Below are positions 32,701 through 39,000 of a stretch of 64,000 bases of DNA, in pieces (positions within the stretch are counted from its first letter, which is position 1; every line of letters starts with the position of its first letter). A program made the position numbers and the translations under genes. Origin of the DNA: Albula goreensis (lineage: Eukaryota; Chordata; Actinopteri; Albuliformes; Albulidae); contig CM040761.1 of the NCBI GenBank assembly GCA_022829145.1, forward strand, positions 5,028,053-5,092,052. The letters run 5' to 3'. The notes under the pieces were generated by a model that saw nothing but the letters and a program-made list of their open reading frames with translations, did not search any database and had not been told where the DNA came from.

Positions 32701-35006
32701 CACATACCCATACACCCCTTACCCTTACCCTGAATGACCCACTCCAAGTTCCCCACACCTGTGTGTACCCCCTCTCAATAAAGCTCCAGACCAATGGAAA
32801 CCTGTCTCCGTGTTCTTGCCGACACCCCCGTGGCGATCACACACAGTTAACCACATCTCAGGGATCCAAAGGAGTAGGCACATCATGCAGTAGGCACCCT
32901 GCCCTCCCTTACAATTGTTCTATCAACTTTAAGAGGAAGTCCAGAGAAATTCATCATTTTTAAACTACAAATAAATAACCAGATAACACAAATACGTTGT
33001 TGCTGCATCTACATTTTAACACCTTATATTATTACACCTTATAAATTTAGTTCTGCAGCCCTCAGCTGCCTATGTAAGAAAATTACTAATGTTAAATAAA
33101 ACCAATTATAACAGAACTACGCCACAACAAGCCTCCTGTCATCCTTCCGCCCACAGGTCAATAAGGTTTAGCCATTCTAAATCTGCTTGTATTTTATTTT
33201 TAAAACAACTAGTTTAATGCTGCCTGAAATAGATTCTGTTTTTGATTTGTTCAGTGTTTTACGAGCTGGAATCTCATTCAGCCCTAACACACATCCCCAC
33301 AGAGCATGCAGCTGTTCACAGAGGGATGCTATGTAAGTGAGTTCCTCTCCTTTTAAAGTGTAACTACACATTGAAATGTGTTTTTTTCCACTGAAAATCA
33401 ATGTACAGACCAAAGAGAAAGACATCCTGGAAACACCTTCATCACTATCATTTGTTTTCATCACAATCTTCTGCTTGCATTCTGATGTGGCAGAGTTATT
33501 CTATACCTCACAAAGCTACTCCCTCAACTATAACCGTTGATCAGAGAGGCGATCCCATCCCAATCCACAATGCCCCTCATTATAAAATATATGCGTTGCT
33601 ACGTTGTATCGAGAGACGGCTGTGGCTCGTACTGCTGAGGAGGACTACTTCTGAGCCCTCACTCCACATCTTCATCCCTCACCCTCCTCTCACTTCTGAG
33701 GCTATCACATATAGGATAATACATATATTCTGCAGTGGAAAATGGAGTGGAAAATGGAGAGAAAAAGGGAGAGACCTGGAGTTTGTGATTGAAAACCATT
33801 ATTTGTTTCCCCTCTGCTACTGATGCTTACCTGAAACTCATTAATGAACTGAGCCATCACAAACTCATGTCTCTCACTGCTGGAGGGGGCGGACAGCACG
33901 TCCGGAACTGTTCTGTGAACTGGCCCTTTCTTCTGCTCTGCCGTGCCCTGCAGGTGGCAATCGAAGCCCACGTTGCCCGGTAACTGGAAACGTTGGTCCT
34001 GAGGGCCAAACGGACCCATGTTCTCATCTGGCCACACTGTTCTGGGACCTGTTTAGGGGAGCAGAATGCATCGCTATGAGGTCTCTTAGGCATTTCATGG
34101 CATTTCAATGTCATGTATGGTCACTACCAGGCAGAGCTGCACCACTACAAAATGATACATATTTCTTCATTTCTCTACTCTGATCCATAAGGAAACACCT
34201 TCTAAATAAAAAACATACCATTTAAGAACAATAATATTCAATTACTTTGTTAAAATTATGATTAAAATAAGAATTACAAGAGTGAATGTGCCCACCCAAT
34301 CTCTTCAAAATCACAGAAATTTCAAGTAATTTTATTCTCCGGAGGAAATGTTATTGCCTGCTCCCATAAGCTACAAAGAAAGGTCATCTAAGTTACAATG
34401 ATTTGCCCTTTTCTCTGCACAAAATGTCATACAGAGTCTAAATGAGATTCTGAAAAATGTACTTTTATTTTTGTAATGCATACACAGTGTGCAAAATAGT
34501 TTCAAATGCTACTCACACTCTAAAAGAATATAATGGTGGAAACAGACAGACTATCCATTCTAACACATTGGAGTATGTTTAAAAAAATATGAAGTAAATA
34601 TACTAAATCATATTACAATACATATAACATCATAAACTTTATGTTTTGTTGCCAATTCCAGACCCATGTTGACAAAGTGGCCTATAATGAAGGAACACAT
34701 GAAAAATATCTGAGACTGGGTTCAGAATACGATCAAATTTTCATTTGTTTGCAGCGCTCAAAATATGACATACCAGTATCAGGAGGTGTGGCGGCAAGGT
34801 GGGGTTCATCTGAGCCCGACGACCCTGCAGCAGAAAAGGCTCTGGTTCCGGCGATCCTGCGCACTAGAACATGAAGCCCAGGCAGGTACGACACAAGCCT
34901 GGCTCTGCCACAGAGCACCTGGAGAAAAATGCCACGTTACTACAAGATGACAGAAATGCAAGAGAATGATCATACCACAATCATTTAAAGGACTTACACT
35001 GGTCAT
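14523..35006 (-). CDS. mmadhc: mmadhc, cobalamin trafficking protein CblD (seven coding exons)
   Basis: MMADHC takes cob(II)alamin from MMACHC and partitions it between cytosolic methionine synthase and mitochondrial methylmalonyl-CoA mutase. Coding segments in transcript order are 35006-34998, 34918-34774, 34048-33831, 18104-17996, 17183-17053, 15233-15147 and 14720-14523. All introns are GT-AG and phases agree (0, 1, 0, 1, 0, 0). The spliced frame is 298 codons; the human protein has 296. The N-terminus is rich in Arg with few acidic residues, as expected for a mitochondrial leader. Visible family hallmarks are [69 protein letters not shown] and LGCCKVIRH. Methionines fall at 62 and 116, the internal initiators described for the human protein, and the Cys pair at 262-263 matches human 261-262. 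There is no internal stop or frameshift. Intron 3 of the coding region carries a 14.4-kb BEL insertion. Confidence 0.97.
14721..15146 (-). other. mmadhc intron 7
   Basis: GT-AG intron of 426 bp with a short GA/AT-rich stretch and a T-run near 14938; nothing else seen. Confidence 0.9.
15147..15233 (-). CDS. mmadhc: mmadhc exon 7
   Basis: 87 bp, phase 0 at both ends, acceptor gtatctctacag and donor gcg|gtaagt. Encodes 29 residues including [20 protein letters not shown]. Confidence 0.96.
15234..17052 (-). other. mmadhc intron 6, with a CpG-rich block
   Basis: 1.8-kb intron. The block 15670-15965 is clearly richer in CpG and GC than its AT-rich surroundings (ggccgccccgccgcggcg at about 15729). 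No transposon or coding similarity is recognised; overlapping frames on the plus strand look accidental. Confidence 0.85.
17053..17183 (-). CDS. mmadhc: mmadhc exon 6
   Basis: 131 bp, entered in phase 1 (acceptor ctgttttgtcag) and left in phase 0 (aga|gtgagt). Encodes 44 residues including the split Asp, with [13 protein letters not shown] and [13 protein letters not shown]. Confidence 0.96.
17184..17995 (-). other. mmadhc intron 5
   Basis: 812-bp AT-rich intron. A CTCF-like word lies on the minus strand at 17403-17417 (core CACTAGAGGGC). No transposon is recognised. Confidence 0.88.
17996..18104 (-). CDS. mmadhc: mmadhc exon 5
   Basis: 109 bp, phase 0 in (acceptor tttgtatttccacag) and phase 1 out (g|gtacta). 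Encodes 36 residues plus one base, with [20 protein letters not shown]. Its first half aligns poorly with human, a variable linker in the family. Confidence 0.95.
18105..18470 (-). other. 3' part of mmadhc intron 4, before the BEL insertion
   Basis: Unique AT-rich intron sequence; nothing recognised. Ends at the target duplication ATTGT (18471-18475). Confidence 0.85.
18476..19587 (+). repeat. BEL 5' LTR (LTR1)
   Basis: 1112 bp starting TGTACAAAAGGCC and ending CCCTTACA. Contains CCAAT-type words (18677), two aagatggctgcc words (19071-19082, 19145-19156), a CA microsatellite (about 19344-19375), ccctta repeats, and AATAAA at 19452-19457 that probably marks the R region. The left boundary is fixed by the target duplication and by homology with LTR2. 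Confidence 0.9.
19590..19606 (+). other. Primer-binding site, tRNA-Tyr
   Basis: TGGTCCTTCGAGCCGGA lies two bases after the LTR end. It is the reverse complement of the 3' end of vertebrate tRNA-Tyr including CCA, 17 of 17 bases. Copy 2 has one change (26478-26494). Confidence 0.85.
19632..21600 (+). pseudogene. BEL copy 1 gag, broken
   Basis: Structural polyprotein region of the retrotransposon. It opens at ATG 19632, shifts frame at about 20000-20100, continues to about 20600, shifts again (a small deletion near 20612 relative to copy 2), meets TAA at 20676-20678 and reopens from 20679. The last part has the BEL-type capsid-like domain (DUF1759 family, roughly residues 1-160 of the reopened frame). 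Cysteine knuckles follow: C220-x2-C-x4-H-x4-C, C254-x2-C-x3-H-x4-C and C272-x2-C. The TAA and the first frameshift are shared with copy 2. Confidence 0.85.
21611..22414 (+). pseudogene. BEL copy 1 protease region
   Basis: Open for 267 codons. AVLDDGSE near residue 22 is the aspartic protease active-site motif (DDG form), followed by IGADYPHLI and [15 protein letters not shown] typical of the BEL protease-RT linker (DUF1758 type). The frame is lost near 22360 at a run gggccc that is one base shorter than in the second repeat unit of copy 2. Confidence 0.83.
22542..24300 (+). pseudogene. BEL copy 1 reverse transcriptase and RNase H
   Basis: The longest open frame of the element (637 codons to 24455, with foreign-frame residues at its end). 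RT motifs: [10 protein letters not shown] near residue 52, LPFGTT near 91, YVDN at 129-132. RNase H motifs: [11 protein letters not shown] near 264, [12 protein letters not shown], and [14 protein letters not shown]. Relative to copy 2 a 144-bp segment after 23231 is replaced by 4 bp, removing the start of the Pao A17 peptidase-type domain between RT and RNase H. Integrase-leading sequence (HPIVLD.. HPGPE) is followed by a frame change at about 24290. Confidence 0.85.
24244..25017 (+). pseudogene. BEL copy 1 integrase core
   Basis: Open 257-codon segment with a full acidic triad in family context: D in GMDCFGPF (residue 63), D in ISDQGTNF (125), E in GGAWEREIR (174). The N-terminal zinc-binding part is shortened compared with copy 2 (about 24300). 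It ends at TGA 25015-25017; the same frame continues open beyond, so this is a single nonsense change. Confidence 0.83.
25018..25389 (+). pseudogene. BEL copy 1 C-terminal domain after integrase
   Basis: Same frame as the integrase after the TGA. Contains [22 protein letters not shown] and [11 protein letters not shown], the conserved BEL C-terminal domain (DUF5641 type). It runs a few codons into LTR2. A purine-rich tract (ttgggggcgg, 25361-25370) just before LTR2 is the likely polypurine tract. Confidence 0.78.
25372..26475 (+). repeat. BEL central LTR (LTR2)
   Basis: 1104 bp, TGTACAGAAGG to CCCTTACA, nearly identical to LTR1 with scattered single-base differences and a shorter CA run (about 26238-26260). 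AATAAA at 26340-26345; aagatggctgcc at 25967-25978 and 26041-26052. It serves as 3' LTR of copy 1 and 5' LTR of copy 2. Confidence 0.9.
26478..26494 (+). other. Primer-binding site of BEL copy 2 (tRNA-Tyr)
   Basis: TGGTCCTTCGAGCCAGA, 16 of 17 bases complementary to the tRNA-Tyr 3' end. Confidence 0.78.
26521..28490 (+). pseudogene. BEL copy 2 gag, broken
   Basis: Starts with the same ATG as copy 1 (26520-26522). It then has a 2-bp insertion near 26582 (cagacacacgcc against cagacacgcc), a TAG at 26810-26812 where copy 1 has TGG, the shared frame change near 26900, and the shared TAA at 27574-27576. Here the segment before the TAA is in the same frame as the capsid-like segment after it (27577 onward), so only the stop separates them. 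Zinc knuckles are intact at 28231-28410. Confidence 0.83.
28491..29325 (+). pseudogene. BEL copy 2 protease region
   Basis: Continues the gag frame without a break (the frame is open 27577-29325, 582 codons), so Gag and protease are fused here as expected of a BEL polyprotein. Copy 1 lost this continuity through a deletion near 21571. Active-site motif AVLDDGSE near 28590. The frame ends in the first unit of a 206-bp tandem duplication. Confidence 0.83.
29185..29597 (+). repeat. 206-bp tandem duplication inside BEL copy 2
   Basis: Bases 29185-29390 are repeated at 29391 to about 29597, joined at gtatgtg|gaggcagag. The two units differ by a few bases: the second has one more C in gggcccctaagg and reads tacagag for taaagag. 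Copy 1 has only one unit. The first unit's length is not a multiple of three, so it disturbs the frame. Confidence 0.9.
29640..31140 (+). pseudogene. BEL copy 2 reverse transcriptase and RNase H, broken
   Basis: RT begins after TAG at 29640-29642 (copy 1 has TGG). [10 protein letters not shown] near 29815, frame loss near 29957 (tagcccgttgtg against tagcccctgttgtg), YVDN near 30044-30055. This copy keeps the segment 30354-30497 ([18 protein letters not shown]), the Pao A17-type domain start missing from copy 1. Another frame change near 30500 leads to RNase H ([35 protein letters not shown]). A one-base difference near 31085 (ggagggcgtgccg) shifts the frame again. Confidence 0.83.
31049..32340 (+). 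pseudogene. BEL copy 2 integrase region, scrambled
   Basis: Open as a 443-codon frame but only its ends are collinear with copy 1. The N-terminal HHCC-like part ([18 protein letters not shown]) and GMDCFGPFL are present. From about 31680 to 32060 short pieces matching two regions of copy 1 about 270 bp apart alternate, so the second Asp and the Glu of the DDE triad are not in place. The DUF5641-type end ([13 protein letters not shown].. [11 protein letters not shown]) is intact. Confidence 0.8.
32328..32913 (+). repeat. BEL 3' LTR (LTR3), U3 largely missing
   Basis: About 586 bp ending CCCTTACA, collinear with the last about 560 bp of LTR1 and LTR2. The first about 550 bp of the LTR are absent. 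The start has a locally duplicated word (tgttgtgggg.. tgttgtgggt) after actggggag. AATAAA at 32777-32782. One of the aagatggctgcc words is mutated (aagatagctgcc). Followed directly by ATTGT. Confidence 0.85.
32919..33830 (-). other. 5' part of mmadhc intron 4, after the BEL insertion
   Basis: Unique AT-rich intron sequence. Overlapping short frames on both strands (33177-33823) have no recognisable domain. Confidence 0.82.
33831..34048 (-). CDS. mmadhc: mmadhc exon 4
   Basis: 218 bp, entered in phase 1 (acceptor ctcccctaaacag) and left in phase 0 (cag|gtaagc). Encodes 72 residues with [20 protein letters not shown] and [17 protein letters not shown]. Holds Met62 and Met116, the internal initiation sites known from the human protein. 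Confidence 0.97.
34049..34773 (-). other. mmadhc intron 3
   Basis: 725-bp AT-rich GT-AG intron; nothing further seen. Confidence 0.9.
34774..34918 (-). CDS. mmadhc: mmadhc exon 3
   Basis: 145 bp between acceptor gcatttttctccag and donor ctg|gtatgt, phase 0 in, phase 1 out. Encodes [19 protein letters not shown] and [14 protein letters not shown]: the arginine-rich mitochondrial leader and the start of the flexible N-terminal region. Confidence 0.96.
34919..34997 (-). other. mmadhc intron 2, 79 bp
   Basis: Very short intron with donor gtaagtcc and acceptor tttttctccag. Confidence 0.88.
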
Positions 35007-35032
35007 CCTGGTCGGGCCTTTCCTACTTTCCC
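34998..35032 (-). CDS. mmadhc: mmadhc exon 2 with start codon
   Basis: A 35-bp exon between acceptor catttcag and donor agt|gtaagt. It carries 26 nt of 5' UTR, ATG at 35006-35004 and two more codons (Met-Thr-Ser). The ATG has A at -3 (ccaggATG). Chosen because exon 3 is open upstream only to its acceptor, and human MMADHC likewise starts with a three-residue stub before the Val-Leu-Cys of the next exon. Confidence 0.88.
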
Positions 35033-35782
35033 CTGAAATGATAAAATGAAAGAAAGACTATTCAGGTCCTCAATAATGATTGAAGTTAGGTAGTAAGACA
35101 ATGACAATCTTCTAGCTGACATTATAACAAGTTATTACACTTGATGTCCACTCAAATTGTTATGTTACTGGAGACTATGAAACTCAGTTTTTCGTGTTAA
35201 CATACTCTTGCAAAAAAAAAACACTTAACTAACACTCAGCTGTGAGTGACTGCAAGGGGATGTGAATTGCTGAGCAAAAACTAAATATTTTCAGGACAGA
35301 ACACATATGCTAGATCGAAGGCCAGGTAAAGTGGCAAACAACATGAACTAGTTTCTCATCAGATGTCTGCACTTCAACTCATTTGGCTAGGTCGTCCTCA
35401 TGTCACATTACTGGGTGACCAGCTACTTGGAAATTAGCTATCTAGTTAGCATGCCAGCAATATCTGTTTTAAAGTTATACTCTAAAATACGATATTACTC
35501 GCTAACTAACGTTTCTTAACTGTCGGTACCAAGTTGGCAAGGACTGACTTTTGATTTAAACGACGTTCGAGTCGAGATAACGCACCTAAATTCACGCAAT
35601 ATGCTTTGTTTTGACAAATGAATGCCTGCTAGCCAAACAACTTAGCTAGCTAGCTAGTTAGCGAGAACTAGCATACTTATCGCTTCTTTTAACTCTCTCA
35701 TTCATACGTAGTGCATGAAGTGTCATTAAAATAAAAATGTAATGTCTAGACAAATTATACAAAATTAATACTTTGTTCCTAC
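35033..35782 (-). other. mmadhc intron 1 (in 5' UTR)
   Basis: 750-bp intron with a short agct-rich stretch (35642-35664). Nothing else recognised. Confidence 0.7.
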
Positions 35783-35855
35783 CTGTGTTCCTTATTTTGA
35801 CCTATCTAGTTTGTTAACCTGTTACCTATAGTTCTCCTTCGGCACGTCCACCATG
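35783..35855 (-). other. mmadhc: mmadhc non-coding exon 1 (5' end uncertain)
   Basis: A consensus donor (ggaacacag|gtaggaac) at 35783/35782 on the minus strand is placed correctly for a first non-coding exon, as in human. The transcription start is inferred to lie near 35840-35870, just upstream of which the bZIP sites sit. No TATA box is evident. Confidence 0.6.
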
Positions 35856-35858
35856 AGC

Positions 35859-35913
35859 TTACGTAATAACGGTATGCGGCGAGGGACAAAAATATGCCGA
35901 ACGTGTTACGTAA
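35859..35913 (-). promoter_or_regulatory. Two TTACGTAA sites at the mmadhc promoter
   Basis: Palindromic TTACGTAA at 35859-35866 and 35906-35913, 47 bp apart start to start. The second is in the full context GTTACGTAAT, matching the PAR-bZIP/NFIL3 (D-box) consensus RTTAYGTAAY. Confidence 0.6.
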
Positions 35914-35929
35914 TAGAGAGAGGTCGTGG

Positions 35930-38760
35930 AACATGACGCTGCACTATATGTGTGAAGGTAACTCGACCCTATCATAAAACATTCTTTGATATATTTTGAA
36001 AAGTAAGACTTCATAAACAAGGCCAGGTAACACGGAGCAGATAAAGAATATGTTGCATTTCCGAAATTATAATGTATACAGTAATATATAATATTTAGTA
36101 ATCTATAGTATACGACATTTGTTTCAAACAAGGACACATATAATCATTTAACACTTGGTGGTGCACCTGTATGTCCTTTTCAAAATGATAGTAATTAAAA
36201 TGACATTTCAATCTGTCATCATGGTGAACTTGTAATACCTTTCATTGTGTGCAGTCTACTTGTGTATCTGTCATAAATGACTTACTGGCATTAGTAATGC
36301 AAGCATTAAACACTGGACCTCGACCTCGTCAAGCATTGGACCTCGGACTTATTTGCTTTTAATGAAAACATAAACATTGCATCATTTACCAACGAATATT
36401 GCATACTGTACATATGTACACTTTGTGTCCACTAGATGTCACTGTATTGCTGTTAAAGACAGTGAAGTAAATCGCTCTCGCGTTCTCCCTCCTGTCAGTG
36501 TGTCTGAGAGAAAAAATCAATCCTGAAGCCGTCTTCATACGCCAACAATCGATAGGAATACTTTCATTTCTTATCGGAGTCGCACAGTGACGGAGCTATG
36601 CGTATATTTGTGTGATCGAGCCTACAGATGTATTGGTTTTTTCAACTTCTAAGGTGCAATTCTGTACCAACCACGTCATGTATTTCAATTTAGAGACGGC
36701 TTCCAGCATAAGTTTAGACTACAGTAGCTAATAATAATGACCAAAATGACAACAATGATAATATTCATAATTATTACCCAACAATATGTCAATCTGATCG
36801 TGACTGCCATTCAGTCGTTGTTGTTACTGATTTTATTTTATTTATTTTTTTTAGCAGCAGTTTGTAGCTTACCTGTTCTGGGAAACAAAAATGAATCACA
36901 AGTGGATGAGGTTGATTCATCACTGTGTTTTATTCAGGTTATCAGCAGCCTATAATTGCCATCAACTTCATCACATTTATCATTATTGAGTTATTGGAGT
37001 TATCAACAACTTCTTATCTGTTAAATCAGCCAGATAGCATTGCTGATATGTAACCTTGGCTAATCAGCCGCTACGTTACATCTACGTTTTGAAAACTGCC
37101 AGAACCGATGAGAGACACACGGTTTACAATTTAGAAAAGGACTTGTGGGACACCATAGACATTGTAGTACTTTCAGTAGAGTCATAAGTACATTAATCTC
37201 GTTTCTAGACCTTCTGTTTTTGTAGCTTCAGGGAACTGAGTGAGTCAGTGATGGCTGAATTTAGAACGTCCTATTAAAATGTAATACTAAACCAATAAAA
37301 GCTGGTGAAAAGTGAAATCGTAATAATTTCTCAGACTAAACGGCTTCCTCTGGTGAAGATCATTGCCACAAACCTCCTGCTGAGTCAACTTGTAAAGGCT
37401 GTGGTCTCAACAGGCATGTAAGGCCATTTGGTGAATTTGACCCACAGTCATTTTTTCACTGTTTTGTAATATAGCTTGACACATCATTGCCATTGCCTAC
37501 CTGTTTAAAATATTCATTGTAGTCCTTTTTGGTGACCAGCTAGCCAATTCTTAAGCTGGTGGACCAGCTTATATCAAAACCACAAATTGTCGTTTAACAC
37601 CATTTATATCCCTCATAATTAATCTTGAAAATTGCATCAATAACATGTTTAACTGTGTTAAGTAATACACAGCTTGAAAAGGAGGAAACTGGCACCTGAC
37701 AACAAGTTCCTTCCTTACAAGAACTGCTGAAAGTGCAGAAAAATATTTAACATGACTCAAAAAAGGGAAAAACAAAATAACAGAAATATGTTGCTTAGCT
37801 GCGCAAAAGAACTAAAAAAAGAAAATGAGGAAACTAAAAAGCAAATGAGGAATAAAACACTTTAAACAATATGTAGCAAGTACCTTCATGTATGAAATTA
37901 AATCAGTGACTTAAATCAAGATGCTTGTGTTTATTTCTGTTCTGCAACCTGCGGCATTTTGCTTTGATACTTCCATTCGAATGACAAAGTATGCAGGGTA
38001 GTGGGATGTCATTGTTTAATCTTTCTAGATCACGGATTTTCAACCCAAACTCCTCAGGCATGGCTGTATGGAGGATAAAATGAATGCTGATTGGACAGTC
38101 TCCTGTTAAGAGGTTTTCTGCAAGTACCGTTCTGCTTGGCTTAAAATCCCCTTCCACTTTAAGTCTCCCATAAGGGTACAGATTCTGACAGCAACATTTG
38201 ATACGTACTTGAAATATAACTACTTTGCATTAAATGACATATATTTATAGGAAGTAGACACTACTTAGGGTCACGCGAGCATCAGTGAAAACCGAATAAG
38301 ACATAAGGGAAAGCTTTTATTAAAATCTTGGTCTTGTGTTATTTGAAAAACTGCCAAACTCCTGTAGAGGGTGCTGTACACCACTGGGTGAGTGTACTTA
38401 GCCTGATGCATAAAGCAAGGAGCGAGACTGTTGAAAAAGTACACATTCATTATTGAGCACCAAATCTTTTCTGCCATTCTCATTTCTATTTCAGTGCAGG
38501 GAAGCCACTGCTGTGCGCCAGCTCTCAGGAATGAGAAACAGGTCCCCCGAGTTCAGGCCCTTCTGCTCCGTGCCTTCCTGTGTGAAAGAAGAAGGAGGAT
38601 GACGAGACACCGTCGCACCACTCCCACAAAAGCCGCTTTTACAGCACCAGAGACATTCTAGGGACAAACGCAGCGAACACTATTTTATCATTGTTCATAC
38701 ATGTGAAAGGATCACCTTCACAATAGCAGTGCTGACGTCAGAGTAGAAGGTTCGATACTA
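35930..38760. other. Upstream intergenic region, no gene recognised
   Basis: AT-rich sequence with a local duplication (cattaaacactggacctcg and cattggacctcgg, 36302-36348) and a CTCF-like word at 36429-36443 (CCACTAGATGTCACT, one mismatch to consensus). Short frames lack recognisable domains. Confidence 0.6.
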
Positions 38761-38768
38761 GCGATGGG

Positions 38769-39000
38769 CGTGTGGGTGTGCATGTGTGTTTGTTGTGTCT
38801 GTCTGTCTCGGTGTGTGTGTGAACGAGGGGCTCATCTATTGCCTGTTAGGGTGTTGTGCCTCACACAGTTAATAGCCTTGAGGAGAAATGGTTTTGCTTT
38901 TCCATCTATGAGGTGAAGAGACACATTTATTAAAAAATAAGGGGTCCTAGACGCATCTGTTTGTGTGTATATATATATGTGTGTGTGTGTGTGCGTGAAT
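38769..39000. repeat. GT-rich simple-sequence stretch
   Basis: Interrupted (GT)n at 38769-38822 and tgtgtatatatatatgtgtgtgtgtgtg at about 38964-38993, flanking a short unique segment. Confidence 0.8.

Larger units (their letters stand above)
18476..32913 (+). mobile_element. Composite BEL/Pao LTR retrotransposon: LTR-int-LTR-int-LTR
   Basis: A 14.4-kb insertion in mmadhc intron 4, antisense to the gene. Three LTRs (18476-19587, 25372-26475 and a shortened 32328-32913) alternate with two internal regions coding for Gag, aspartic protease, RT, RNase H, integrase and a C-terminal BEL domain. The outermost ends are TG and CA and are flanked by the same 5 bp, ATTGT, at 18471-18475 and 32914-32918, the target-duplication length typical of BEL/Pao. 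No such duplication surrounds either half alone, so the tandem is best explained by LTR-LTR unequal recombination after one insertion. Both internal copies are broken. Confidence 0.93.
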
